Source: Gellertiella hungarica (lineage in GTDB: Bacteria > Pseudomonadota > Alphaproteobacteria > Rhizobiales > Rhizobiaceae). From it: a stretch of DNA of 64,000 nt. The position numbers and the translations under genes were made by a program. Location of the stretch: assembly GCF_014197145.1 (NCBI RefSeq), contig NZ_JACIEZ010000001.1, positions 558,001 through 622,000 on the forward strand, written 5' to 3'. A model generated the notes under the pieces. The model searched no databases. It worked only from the letters and a program-made list of their open reading frames with translations, and was not told the DNA's origin. Positions within the stretch are counted from its first letter, which is position 1. Every line of letters begins with the position of its first letter. Positions 1 through 8,810 of the stretch are shown piece after piece.

Positions 1-1146
1 ACGGAGCTCGAGGTGGCGCTGGAAATCTGCAATGCCGTGATTGCCGAGGTCCGGCCGACGGCGGACAACAAGCTGATCCTCAACCTGCCGTCCACGGTGG
101 AGATGTCGACGCCCAACATCTATGCCGACCAGATCGAATGGATGTGCCGCAACATCGACAATCGCGAGAACATCATCGTCTCCCTGCATCCGCACAATGA
201 CCGCGGCACCGGCATCGCCGCCACCGAGCTCGGCCTGATGGCGGGTGCGGACCGCGTGGAAGGCACGCTCTTCGGCAATGGCGAGCGCACCGGCAATGTC
301 GACGTGGTGACGCTGGCGCTGAACATGTACACGCAGGGCGTCGACCCGCAGCTCGACTGCTCCGACATCGAGCGCATCAAGGCCGTCTATGAATATTCCA
401 ACGAGATGGCCATTCCGGAGCGCCACCCCTATGTGGGCGAGCTGGTCTACACCGCCTTCTCCGGTTCGCACCAGGATGCGATCAACAAGGGCATGAAGGC
501 GATCAAGACTGCCAACAAGCCCACCTGGGAAGTGCCCTACCTGCCGATCGACCCGCGCGACGTGGGCCGGACCTACGAGGCGATCATCCGCATCAACTCC
601 CAGTCGGGCAAGGGCGGCATCGCCTATGTGCTGCAGGAGGATTACGGCCTGAACCTGCCGCGCAACCTGCAGGTCGAGTTCCGCGAAGACATTCAGCGCA
701 TCACCGACGAAGAGGGCAAGGAGCTTCCCTCGAAGGCGATCTACGAGCGCTTCCTCGAGCGCTACGTGAACCAGCCGGGAGCCCGCATCCAGTTCGTCGA
801 CCATCACACCTTCGCCGACCCCGACAACAAGGGCCAGCGGATCGTGGATGCCGAAATCATCGACAACGGGGTTTCGAAGCGCATCGAAGGCCGGGGCAAT
901 GGCCCGATCGACGGTTTCGTCAACGCGCTCTCGACCTATCTGGGCGTCGAGATGAGCGTTCTGGACTATTCCGAGCACTCGCTGCAGCATGGCTCCAACG
1001 CATCGGCCATCTGCTACATGGAAATGGCGCACAAGGGCGGCAGGCTCTTCGGTGTGGGCATCAATACCAACATCGTGGCAGCCTCGCTGGAAGCGGTCGT
1101 CTCGGCCGCGAACCGCGTGCTTTCGGAACAGTCGGCAAAGGGCTGA
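1..1146 (+). CDS. leuA: 2-isopropylmalate synthase, 3' part (truncated by window edge)
   Basis: This enzyme condenses acetyl-CoA with 2-oxoisovalerate, the first committed step of leucine biosynthesis, in the cytosol. The reading frame is open from base 1, so the start lies upstream and only about 381 C-terminal residues are visible. The metal-binding HPHNDRGTG motif and the following GTLFGNGERTGN motif of the HMGL-like barrel are at visible residues of about 60-100. The last 130 or so residues look like the LeuA regulatory dimer domain, ending in a VGINTNIVAASLEA segment. The long type with an extended C-terminus matches the roughly 560-residue alphaproteobacterial enzyme. The next gene starts 3 bases after the stop, so cotranscription is likely. 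Confidence 0.95.
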   Translation, partial: TELEVALEICNAVIAEVRPTADNKLILNLPSTVEMSTPNIYADQIEWMCRNIDNRENIIVSLHPHNDRGTGIAATELGLMAGADRVEGTLFGNGERTGNVDVVTLALNMYTQGVDPQLDCSDIERIKAVYEYSNEMAIPERHPYVGELVYTAFSGSHQDAINKGMKAIKTANKPTWEVPYLPIDPRDVGRTYEAIIRINSQSGKGGIAYVLQEDYGLNLPRNLQVEFREDIQRITDEEGKELPSKAIYERFLERYVNQPGARIQFVDHHTFADPDNKGQRIVDAEIIDNGVSKRIEGRGNGPIDGFVNALSTYLGVEMSVLDYSEHSLQHGSNASAICYMEMAHKGGRLFGVGINTNIVAASLEAVVSAANRVLSEQSAKG

Positions 1147-1149
1147 TCG

Positions 1150-1965
1150 ATGGGGCTGCACGCCGAAAGCTTCGGCCGGAAAGGGGGCGAAACGCCCCTG
1201 ATCCTGCTCCATGGCTTCGGTGGCGTTTCCGCCGTGTGGGGGGAGGTCGCGGACAGGCTTTCCGAACGGGTACCCGTTCTTGCCTACGATCTACCCGGCC
1301 ACGGCCGCTCCCTGTCCGAGGCTCCGGGCGGGGCAGGACGCATGGCGAAGGCCCTTCTCGCCGATCTGGCAGCACGCGGCGTCACGGAGTTCCATCTCGC
1401 CGGCCACTCTCTCGGGGGAGCGGTCGCCGCCCTCATGGCCTTGCGCGAGCCGGAGCGTGTCCGCTCTCTCACGCTGCTCGCCCCCGGCGGCTTCGGACCG
1501 GAGATCAACGGCACAGCCCTTTCTGCCTGGCGGGATGCGGCCGATCCCGACGCGCTCCGGGCCGCACTGACGCCCATGGCCGCGGACGGCTTCTCCTTTC
1601 CGGCCAGGATCATGGAAACCCTTGCGGTGGCTCGCGCCTTGCCCGGCGCCCGTGATGCCCTGTGCTCCATCTTCGACGCGATGTTCGTCGGGGAGGGGCA
1701 GCAGGGCGTTCTGCCGGTCGCGGAACTCGGCAAGCTGCCGATGCCGGTTTCGGTCTTGTGGGGAGGGGATGACGCCATTCTGCCCACGCGGCAGGCCGGC
1801 GCCTTGCCGTCAGAGGTGCGCGTGCGGGTGCTGCCCGGTCACGGGCACATGCTGATCGAGGAATGCCCCGACGCAGTTGCGGCAGCCCTGGCAGAGGCCG
1901 TGGCCAGCAAGGCCATCAAGGGGCGCTTCCCCCGAAGCGAGGAAGCGCCTTCCTCGTATCAATAG
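1150..1965 (+). CDS. alpha/beta hydrolase
   Basis: A 271-residue alpha/beta-hydrolase-fold protein. The oxyanion-hole motif LLHGFGG is near residue 18, the nucleophile elbow is GHSLGG (Ser near residue 87), the acid is probably in GGDDAILP, and the catalytic His is in PGHGHML. It resembles the hydrolase family annotated as the acetoin dehydrogenase E2-like or acyl-esterase type, but it has no lipoyl domain and its substrate cannot be told from sequence. It starts 3 bases after leuA and may be cotranscribed with it. Its 3' end overlaps the convergent TPR gene by 7 bases. Confidence 0.85.
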   Translation: MGLHAESFGRKGGETPLILLHGFGGVSAVWGEVADRLSERVPVLAYDLPGHGRSLSEAPGGAGRMAKALLADLAARGVTEFHLAGHSLGGAVAALMALREPERVRSLTLLAPGGFGPEINGTALSAWRDAADPDALRAALTPMAADGFSFPARIMETLAVARALPGARDALCSIFDAMFVGEGQQGVLPVAELGKLPMPVSVLWGGDDAILPTRQAGALPSEVRVRVLPGHGHMLIEECPDAVAAALAEAVASKAIKGRFPRSEEAPSSYQ

Positions 1966-2519
1966 GTCCGGTAGCCGTTCAGCGCCTGGAGAAGCGACCG
2001 GTAGGCCCAGGTATCTTCACCGCCGCGATCGCGGATTTCCACGAGCTGCACCTTGGCGGCATTCACGTCACCCTGCTCGATCAGCGCCTGCCCCATGTAG
2101 GAGCGCGCAAGAATGTAGTTCTCGTCCGCCTGGAGCGCCTTCTTGTAGTACTGCATCCCGAGCTCCATGTGGCCCGACTTGCGGTTGGAATAGCCGAGGT
2201 AGTTCAGGATGCGGGGATCGTTCTGGTTCGCGGCGAGCTGCAGGACGCGGATCGCATTCTCATACTGGCCGGCATAGGCGAATTCGCGGGCGGCGCGGTA
2301 GAGATCGTCGTCGTTGAAGCCGCTCTGCTCGGGCGTCACGCATTCCTTCTTCTTCTTGTCCCAGACCTTTCCATCCTTGCACTCGGTGGTGGTTTCGGTC
2401 TTGGGGGGCGGAGAGGTCTCGTCGGTTTCCTCGCCGGCTGCGAAGGCAGGGGCCGCGAAGCCTGCGGCAAGGCCGGTGATGAGCGCAAGGGCGGCAAGCC
2501 CGGGCAGGGTTCTGGTCAT
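1959..2519 (-). CDS. secreted tetratricopeptide-repeat protein
   Basis: A 186-residue protein with a clear Sec signal peptide (hydrophobic core at residues 6-25, AFA-A cleavage). A low-complexity Thr/Pro/Lys linker with two Cys (ECKDGK and KKECV) follows. A TPR array covers residues of about 75-170, with helical pairs such as YAGQYENAIRVL and MELGMQYYKKAL. It probably acts in the periplasm as a protein-interaction scaffold, and the partner is unknown. The ATG at 2519 is preceded by a very strong ribosome-binding sequence (GGAGGAGG). The gene ends inside the tail of the convergent hydrolase. Confidence 0.8.
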   Translation of the reverse strand: MTRTLPGLAALALITGLAAGFAAPAFAAGEETDETSPPPKTETTTECKDGKVWDKKKKECVTPEQSGFNDDDLYRAAREFAYAGQYENAIRVLQLAANQNDPRILNYLGYSNRKSGHMELGMQYYKKALQADENYILARSYMGQALIEQGDVNAAKVQLVEIRDRGGEDTWAYRSLLQALNGYRTY

Positions 2520-2620
2520 GGTGGTCCTCCTCCATCTGGCGATGCAGGAAGAATAGGCCGCTTCGGCCTGCCGTCAAATGCGTCCGATGCCGGCCGGGCG
2601 ATGAACTTCCCGTGATCGGC

Positions 2621-3535
2621 TCAGCGATGGGGCAGGAGCGGCAGGTTGGCGGTCAGTTCCATGCCGGTTCCAGCCTGGTTTAGCTGGTGGCGTTCGTGCT
2701 GGAGATGCCAGTGCCCGGGCGAGCCGGTAATGCGGAAGAGATTATAGCCGGCGCGCGGCTTGTGGCCGCCCGGCCCCTGGCTGGCCGAGGCAATGCCGGC
2801 GACCGGTATGCGACCGTCCGCTCCGTCCAGCCAGAACAGCGAGTTCACATGCGTATGCCCGTGGATGACGAGCTCCGCGCCCGCTTCCTGCATGACCTCT
2901 GCGAAGCGGCCGATGCCCACGAGACGCTTGTGTGTTTCGGCAGCCCCGCGCACCGGCGGGTGGTGGATCATCACGACGCGGAAGAGGCCCTCTTCCCGCG
3001 CTGCTTTCAGGAGCTTCGCCGTCTCGCGCGCCTGCCGCGGACTGAAGAAACCGGCGGCGGAGAAGGGTGGCGTCGCGATGGCGCTCGAGCAGCCGATGAG
3101 CGCCACGGGCCCGCGGCGGCGAATATAGGGAAAGAGCTTCCGTTCGGGATCGTACACCGCAGGCGTCGAATCGCCCCGGACATAATCATGCCAGAGACCC
3201 ATGGCGCGTTCGTAGGCGCCGCGGACATAGGCGTCGTGATTGCCGGGCACGACAGAGGTGTCGAGCGGCTTTCCGGTCATCTCCAGCCAGTCGCGCGCGC
3301 TCAGAAGCTCGCTCTTCGTGGCGAGGTTCACGAGGTCGCCGGTGATCGCCAGGTGATCCGGCTGCTTCAGGCGGATATCCTCCAGCACCTCGATGAGGGC
3401 GTTGGGAAAAAGGTGCTTGCGCCGGTTCCGGTGCCAGTTCACAAAGCCGGTGATCCGCTTCGAGGCCAGCTCCAGAAGGGTGAGCTTCGGCAGCGGGCCG
3501 AGGTGGATGTCGGAAATGTGCGCGAGCGTGAACAT
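2621..3535 (-). CDS. metallophosphoesterase (calcineurin-like)
   Basis: A 304-residue binuclear metallophosphoesterase. The family motifs appear in order: D-x-H in AHISDIHLG at the N-terminus, GD-x-x in AITGDLVN, GNHD in VPGNHDAY, HHPP in VMIHHPPV and GH-x-H in VIHGHTHVN. It probably hydrolyses a phosphodiester such as a cyclic nucleotide or a phospholipid head group, and the substrate cannot be read from sequence. I chose the ATG at 3535, next to the conserved FTLAHISD; a GTG three codons upstream (3544) is possible. It is divergent from the NUDIX gene, with about 40 bases between starts. Confidence 0.88.
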   Translation of the reverse strand: MFTLAHISDIHLGPLPKLTLLELASKRITGFVNWHRNRRKHLFPNALIEVLEDIRLKQPDHLAITGDLVNLATKSELLSARDWLEMTGKPLDTSVVPGNHDAYVRGAYERAMGLWHDYVRGDSTPAVYDPERKLFPYIRRRGPVALIGCSSAIATPPFSAAGFFSPRQARETAKLLKAAREEGLFRVVMIHHPPVRGAAETHKRLVGIGRFAEVMQEAGAELVIHGHTHVNSLFWLDGADGRIPVAGIASASQGPGGHKPRAGYNLFRITGSPGHWHLQHERHQLNQAGTGMELTANLPLLPHR

Positions 3536-3575
3536 GGCAGACACATAGACACCAGAGTCGATTGGGGCAAGAAGA

Positions 3576-4064
3576 ATGGGTCAGCGCGGCATTCCGGAAC
3601 TAGAGGGGCGGCTTCGGCGTATGGCCATCCGGATGCTGCACGTCTACTACCGCATGCGGCGCGGCATGACCCTTGGCGTGCGCGCCGCCTGCTTCGACGA
3701 GAGCGGCCGCATCTTCCTCGTACGCCACACCTACGTGCCCGGATGGTACATGCCGGGGGGTGGCGTGGAGCGCGGGGAAACAGCGCTTCAGGCGCTGGAG
3801 AAGGAATTGCGGGAGGAGGGAAATCTCGAGCTCCTCGAGCCGCCCGAGCTGTTCCATGCCTATTTCAACACCCGCATCAGCCGTCGCGACCACGTGCTGC
3901 TCTACCGCGCGCGCGTCCGGCAGACGGCTCCGCGAAAGCCGGACCGGGAGATTGCCGAAAGCGGCTTCTTCGCTCTCGATGCCCTGCCGGATGGCATCAC
4001 CCAGGCGACGCTCGACCGGCTGGCGGAACTGGCCGGGAAAATCCCGCCCAGCCACCACTGGTAG
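3576..4064 (+). CDS. NUDIX hydrolase
   Basis: A 162-residue NUDIX-fold protein. The box reads GGVERGETALQALEKELREEGNLE, shown here in two pieces: GGVERGETALQAL then EKELREEGNLE. Compared with G-x5-E-x7-R-E-U-x-E-E-x-G-U, the first Arg is Lys and the late Gly is Asn, while the metal-binding REE-type glutamates are kept. The substrate is unknown; proteins of this size often act on nucleoside diphosphate derivatives. The N-terminal 30 residues are basic and rich in Arg and Met. It stands alone, convergent with the homocysteine methyltransferase 10 bases downstream. Confidence 0.82.
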   Translation: MGQRGIPELEGRLRRMAIRMLHVYYRMRRGMTLGVRAACFDESGRIFLVRHTYVPGWYMPGGGVERGETALQALEKELREEGNLELLEPPELFHAYFNTRISRRDHVLLYRARVRQTAPRKPDREIAESGFFALDALPDGITQATLDRLAELAGKIPPSHHW

Positions 4065-4074
4065 GGCCCGCGCG

Positions 4075-4980
4075 TCAGTCTGCCTTCAGTGCCGAAGACA
4101 GCGCCTCGATATGCTCGGGCCCGATGCCGCAGCAGCCGCCGATCATGCTGGCGCCGGCCTTGACCCATTTCTCGGCAAAGCGGCGGTAGTTGTCGGGCGT
4201 GAGGTCGGGACGGATGTCATGCAGGTCGGCATTGGCATCCGTATCGTCCGCCTCGGTGGCGAAGGCATTGGCATAGATGCCGATCCGGATGGAGGCGGGC
4301 AACTCCCTGCGGGCGGCCCTGACGGCGGCTTCCATCACTTCCGGCTGGCTGCAATTGAAAAGCAGGGCCTCCGCTCCGCAGGCGCGCGCGGCCTCGGCGG
4401 CCGCGGCAATGCTCTCACCCGAGCGCAGCGAGGGAGCGATCGCACCGGCCTCGACCTCCTTCGCGCGGGCATCGTCGAGCGTGAAGGAAATCCACAGGGG
4501 CCGCCGGTCGTGGCCGAGAAGCGCGCGCACCAGCCGCGCCTCGGCCGTTGAACTCAGCGTTTCGGCAAGCCACAGATCGGCGGAAGGCGAAAGCGCCTCG
4601 ATCAGCACCTTGAGGATCGGCGTGGCCTCCGCCTCGGTGAAGAGATCCGGCCGGTAGGACCCGAGTACCGGGGGAAGGGAGCCCGCCACACGCACGCCCG
4701 AGGCGTCGGCCACCTCGCGCGCTATCTCTCCGGCAAGCCTCGCCAGACGGAACCCGTCCGTGCGGAACCGTTCCTCTCCGATGTGGAAGGGCACGACCGC
4801 ATAGGAATTGGTGGTGATGACGTCCGCCCCGGCGCTGGCAAAGGCCGCGTGGGCCTTGCCGACGTGTCCGGGCGATTCGATCAGCGCCAGTGCCGACCAT
4901 TCGGGCTGGCGAAAGGGCGCCCCGGAGCGGGCAAGCTCCCGTCCCATGCCCCCGTCCAGAAGGGTGATCTCGTGGCGCAT
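4075..4980 (-). CDS. homocysteine S-methyltransferase family protein
   Basis: A 301-residue protein of the Pfam S-methyl_trans family, the zinc-dependent barrel shared by MmuM and the N-terminal domain of MetH. It transfers a methyl group to homocysteine to give methionine. The motifs are LLDGGMGREL at the N-terminus, the first zinc Cys in LFNCSQP, and the paired Cys in GGCCGIGPEH near the C-terminus, so all three zinc ligands are present. The frame is open upstream to 5205, but those residues are antisense-like; I take the ATG at 4980 directly before the conserved motif. It follows the glutathionyl-hydroquinone reductase gene by 17 bases, so the two are probably cotranscribed. Confidence 0.9.
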   Translation of the reverse strand: MRHEITLLDGGMGRELARSGAPFRQPEWSALALIESPGHVGKAHAAFASAGADVITTNSYAVVPFHIGEERFRTDGFRLARLAGEIAREVADASGVRVAGSLPPVLGSYRPDLFTEAEATPILKVLIEALSPSADLWLAETLSSTAEARLVRALLGHDRRPLWISFTLDDARAKEVEAGAIAPSLRSGESIAAAAEAARACGAEALLFNCSQPEVMEAAVRAARRELPASIRIGIYANAFATEADDTDANADLHDIRPDLTPDNYRRFAEKWVKAGASMIGGCCGIGPEHIEALSSALKAD

Positions 4981-4997
4981 TCTCTTGTCCCCCGCGT

Positions 4998-5975
4998 TCA
5001 GAGAGCCTCCCGCCCATGGGGACCTTCGAGGTCCAGCACTGGCCCCACAGGCACGACGCCGGTCGGATTGATGGTGCGGTGGCTCCGGTAATAATGCTCC
5101 TTGATGTGCCGGAAATTCACCGTCCCGGCAATGCCGGGATGCTGATAAAGGTCCTTCAGATAGGCCTGCAGGTGGGGATAATCCGCGATGCGGCGGATGT
5201 TGCACTTGAAGTGCCCGACATAGACCGGATCGAAACGCACGAGCGTGGTGAAGAGGCGCCAGTCGGCTTCGGTCAGTTCCGCGCCCATCAGATAGCGCTG
5301 CGTCGAAAGCCGCTCCTCCAGCCGGTCCAGCATGGCAAACAAGGCCGCGACGCTTTCCGCATAGGCGTCCTGGGTCGTTGCAAACCCGGCCTTGTAGACG
5401 CCATTGTTCACGGCATCGTAGATCTCGGCATTCAGGGCATCGATATCCTGCCGCAGAGCCTGCGGGTAGAAGTCCAGCCGGTTGCCGGTCAGGTGGTCGA
5501 AGGCGGAATTGAACATGCGGATGATCTCCGCCGATTCATTGGAAACGATCGTGTTGCGATGCTTGTCCCACAGCACGGGAACCGTCACCCGACCCGAATA
5601 GGCCGGGTCCGCCCGGGTATAGATCTGCCAGAGGAAGGACGAGCCGAAGAGGGTATCGAGCGTGCCGCCATCGGTGCCCTTGAACTCCCAGCCGTTCTCC
5701 ACCATCAGCGGATCGACTACCGACACGTCGATAAGGTCTTCAAGGCCTTTGAGCTTGCGGAAGATCAGCGTGCGGTGTGCCCAGGGGCAGGCCAGCGAGA
5801 CATAGAGGTGGTAGCGCCCGGCCTCGGCCTTGAAACCCGCTTCGCCGGACGGACCGGCGCTGCCATCCGCCGTCACCCAGTTGCGAAACTGCGATTGCGC
5901 CCGCCTGAAATGGCCCTTGGTCTTTTCCGTATCGTACCAGACATCGTGCCAGACGCCTTCGATGAGCATGCCCAT
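4998..5975 (-). CDS. glutathionyl-hydroquinone reductase (Xi-class glutathione S-transferase, YqjG/ECM4 family)
   Basis: A 325-residue cytosolic enzyme that removes glutathione from glutathionyl-hydroquinones. The catalytic Cys63 lies in SLACPWAHRTL, the hallmark CPWA motif of this class, and the family motif RFDPVYVGHFKCN is in the C-terminal half. The N-terminal thioredoxin-like domain spans about 50-165 and the helical GST domain about 170-310. The ATG at 5975 has another in-frame ATG two codons later, so the start could shift by two residues. It is the first gene of a probable two-gene unit with the homocysteine methyltransferase. Confidence 0.92.
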   Translation of the reverse strand: MGMLIEGVWHDVWYDTEKTKGHFRRAQSQFRNWVTADGSAGPSGEAGFKAEAGRYHLYVSLACPWAHRTLIFRKLKGLEDLIDVSVVDPLMVENGWEFKGTDGGTLDTLFGSSFLWQIYTRADPAYSGRVTVPVLWDKHRNTIVSNESAEIIRMFNSAFDHLTGNRLDFYPQALRQDIDALNAEIYDAVNNGVYKAGFATTQDAYAESVAALFAMLDRLEERLSTQRYLMGAELTEADWRLFTTLVRFDPVYVGHFKCNIRRIADYPHLQAYLKDLYQHPGIAGTVNFRHIKEHYYRSHRTINPTGVVPVGPVLDLEGPHGREAL

Positions 5976-6232
5976 TTTGTGTTTCCCGATCTTTTCGTGT
6001 TGGCGGCAAGCATAGGGCGTGGAAAGGCGAAAGCGAGTTGCGATGCGGTGAACACTGCGTTTTTTGTTGGCGAAGCGTGAATTTCCTGCTATCGGCCTTT
6101 TCCACCAGAAACATCCCGGACGGCACCGCCCTCATGAACACCCGGTCCCTGCGACGACGCTGAAGGAACTCCGCACGCGGATTGCACCGCGTGACCGCAC
6201 CTTTACGTCTGCCCGCTCGACCGGACCCATTC

Positions 6233-6736
6233 ATGAAAAAGCATGATTTTGCCTACCTCACCGAGGATGCCTCCCACGACGCCATCATCGAATTCATCAA
6301 TGACGAGGCTTTCGGCCCCGGCCGTTTCGCGCGTGCGGCGGCGCGGATACGCGAGCAGGGACCGCATGACCGCAGCCTGTCCTTCGTCTGCACCGATCAT
6401 GGCGAGGTGATCGGCTCCGTCCGCATGACCCCGGTCGCTGCGGGCGCGGTGAGGGGCCATCTGCTCGGTCCGCTGGCGGTGCGGCCGTCCCACAAGAACC
6501 TTGGAATCGGACAGAAGCTTTGCCGGCTTGCCATCGAGGCGGCCCGCGCGGCTGGGTCAGAAGGGGTCATCCTCGTCGGCGACCCGCCCTACTACCAGCG
6601 GATCGGATTTGAACGGGTGCAGCCGAAATCGCTCGAATTTCCGGGCCCGGTGGACCAGCACCGGGTGCTCGTGGTTCCGCTGGCAGACCAGGTCCATGAA
6701 AGGCTGAAAGGCATCATTGCCTGGCGTGCGGACTGA
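6233..6736 (+). CDS. GNAT family N-acetyltransferase
   Basis: A 167-residue acetyltransferase of the YhbS type. Acetyl-CoA binding motif A is visible as GPLAVRPSHKNLGIGQKL followed by a long helix, and YYQRIGF is the typical motif B ending. The acceptor is unknown. The frame is open from 6182, but I chose the ATG at 6233 because the GNAT fold begins at FAYLTEDAS. The ribosome-binding site is weak. It is convergent with the membrane-protein gene at 6744, 7 bases away. Confidence 0.85.
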   Translation: MKKHDFAYLTEDASHDAIIEFINDEAFGPGRFARAAARIREQGPHDRSLSFVCTDHGEVIGSVRMTPVAAGAVRGHLLGPLAVRPSHKNLGIGQKLCRLAIEAARAAGSEGVILVGDPPYYQRIGFERVQPKSLEFPGPVDQHRVLVVPLADQVHERLKGIIAWRAD

Positions 6737-6743
6737 GAGGCGG

Positions 6744-8810
6744 CTAGCGCCCCTCGCGCCACCAGTTAAAACCGAGGCCCAGAAGCAGCACCAGCACGCC
6801 CGCATAGCCGCCGAGAAGCGGCAGGGTCGAGACGCCCTTCAGAACGGTTTCCGTGCTCATGCGCACCAGCACCCGCCCATCCGCTTCCACGCGCGCATTG
6901 CCGCGCACGGGCAGGATGTCGGGGATGACGGGCTTTTGCGGGTCGCCGAGCCGCGCCACGATGCCGCCGGTCTCTTCGGCGACGGGGCGAAGCCGCTCCT
7001 CCGTCGAGATCATTGCCTTGAACTCCGGCGCATCCGGTGTTCCCACATGGACGAGGGCCGTCAAGTCGCCGTTCACAACCTCGAAGAGGCCGGTCTCGTC
7101 CACCTTGGCCTCTGCGCGGAACAGGCCCGGCTCCGATTCCGTCAGGGTAAGCGGCACGTCCTTGCCGGAGGGGGTACGCAAGGTGGCGGCACCCGGATTG
7201 CCTTCCATGGTCTGCCGGGTCACGAAGATACTGCGGCCGGAGGCACTCGCCCTCAGGGCTTCCTCTTCCAGATCGGGATCCTTCATCAGCCAGTGGGCGA
7301 TTCGGCGGTAGAGGGCTGCGTGCGGGCCGCCTCCTTCGAAATTCCGCGCCCAGAGCCAGCCCTGATCCGACAGGAGCATGGCCACGCGGCCTTCCCCGGC
7401 ACGGTTCAGAACGAGAAGGGGTCGCTCGTCCGGCCCTTCCATGACGACGCGCCCTGCGGGTTGCTCCACACCGATGGTCCGGAACCAGCGGCCCCAGCGC
7501 GGCGGTTCGCTTGCGCCGCCCTCGAGGCCCCGCGTGACGGGATGCTTCCGGCCTTCCGCAGAGATGCGGGGATAGAAGCCGCGCTCGATCACCATTCCGT
7601 CCGGCGCTGCCGGCAGAACGCCTTCCAGCGGTGTCAGCGCAATCGAGTCCTCGCCCGCATGCTCCGGTCCGGCCGCAATCAGCAGTGCGCCGCCCCGGTC
7701 CACATATTGCGCGATGTAATCGTAATAGAGCAGGGGCAGCACGCCCCTGTGCTGGTAGCGATCGAAGATGATCAGGTCGAACTCGTTGATCTTGTCGACG
7801 AACAGCTCCTGGGTGGGAAAGGCGATCAGCGACAGCTCGTTGATCGGCGTTCCGTCCTGCTTCTGCGGCGGGCGCAGAATGGTGAAGTGAACGAGATCCA
7901 CCGATGCATCCGATTTCAGGAGGTTGCGCCAGGTGCGCTCGCCCGCATGCGGCTCCCCGGAGACCAGCAGCACCCGCATGTTCTCGCGGATGCCTTCCAC
8001 CACCTGGATTGCCCGGTTGTTGGTATCGGTGATTTCGCCCTGAAGCGCTTCCGCCGAGAGCTCCACCACATTGGCGCCAGCCCTGCCGATCTCGAAGCGG
8101 AAGGGTGTCGGTGCACCCGTCACGGCCTCCAGCGTCGCTGCCTCGCTGCCATTGACGCGCACGGTGACCCTGGCTGGCCTGCCCGGATCCGCGCCATCGT
8201 CGGTGACGCGGAAGAGAACCTCCACTTCCTTGCCCTTCAGGCCGAAGCGGGGTGCCTTCAGCACCTCTATCCGCCGGTCGGTTTCGCCCGCGCGGCCGGT
8301 GATGAGGCTCGACACCGGAACCGAGAGCCCCGGCGGACGGCCATTGGCCGGGATGTCGTGTACCTGGCCGTCGGTCAGGAAAAGGGCGGCACCGACACGG
8401 CCCGCCGGAACATCCGCCGTCGCGTCGGCGAGGGAACCGAACAGCCGGGTGGAGGGCGTGTCCGATGCCGGATCGGCTTTCGCTTCCACGATGCGCGGTT
8501 CGACGCCGGGAATCCGGGAGAGCCGTTCCTTCAGGGCTTCGGCGGCGATCTTCGTCGCCTGCTGGCGCTCGGGCAGCTGCTGGCTCTGGCTCTGGTCGAC
8601 GATGACGGGCACGATGGTGGAAAGCGGCTCGCGCTCCTCCTGCCGGAGCACCGGATTGGCAAGCGCCAGCACGAGCGCCAGCCCGATCAGCACGCGAAGG
8701 GCGGAACCCTTCAGCGAACGGTAAAGACCGAGCGCCCCCAGCACCACCACCGCCAGCGCGGCGAGCGAGACGATCGGCCAGGGCACCAGCGGCTGGAAGA
8801 CGAGATCCAT
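6744..8810 (-). CDS. membrane protein of the MoxR/DUF4159 operon (688 residues)
   Basis: The last gene of a four-gene operon. Two N-terminal transmembrane helices (about residues 10-30 and 38-53) are followed by a long soluble region. That region begins with a von Willebrand A-like stretch (VPVIVDQSQS, then LFLTDGQVHD). It continues with a glutamine-amidotransferase-like fold around LLVSGEPHAG, LIIFDRYQHRG and LIAAGPEH, and one C-terminal transmembrane helix (about 665-682). The fold predicts a membrane-anchored protein with a cytoplasmic or periplasmic interaction module; no catalytic Cys of true amidotransferases is obvious. Its ATG overlaps the upstream DUF4159 stop by one base (TGATG), which implies coupled translation. 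The cellular role is not known. Confidence 0.8.
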   Translation of the reverse strand: MDLVFQPLVPWPIVSLAALAVVVLGALGLYRSLKGSALRVLIGLALVLALANPVLRQEEREPLSTIVPVIVDQSQSQQLPERQQATKIAAEALKERLSRIPGVEPRIVEAKADPASDTPSTRLFGSLADATADVPAGRVGAALFLTDGQVHDIPANGRPPGLSVPVSSLITGRAGETDRRIEVLKAPRFGLKGKEVEVLFRVTDDGADPGRPARVTVRVNGSEAATLEAVTGAPTPFRFEIGRAGANVVELSAEALQGEITDTNNRAIQVVEGIRENMRVLLVSGEPHAGERTWRNLLKSDASVDLVHFTILRPPQKQDGTPINELSLIAFPTQELFVDKINEFDLIIFDRYQHRGVLPLLYYDYIAQYVDRGGALLIAAGPEHAGEDSIALTPLEGVLPAAPDGMVIERGFYPRISAEGRKHPVTRGLEGGASEPPRWGRWFRTIGVEQPAGRVVMEGPDERPLLVLNRAGEGRVAMLLSDQGWLWARNFEGGGPHAALYRRIAHWLMKDPDLEEEALRASASGRSIFVTRQTMEGNPGAATLRTPSGKDVPLTLTESEPGLFRAEAKVDETGLFEVVNGDLTALVHVGTPDAPEFKAMISTEERLRPVAEETGGIVARLGDPQKPVIPDILPVRGNARVEADGRVLVRMSTETVLKGVSTLPLLGGYAGVLVLLLGLGFNWWREGR

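Noticed and set aside
2687-4189. 500-codon plus-strand frame
   Set aside because: It crosses antisense over the phosphoesterase and out of frame over the NUDIX gene, both of which have clear motifs.
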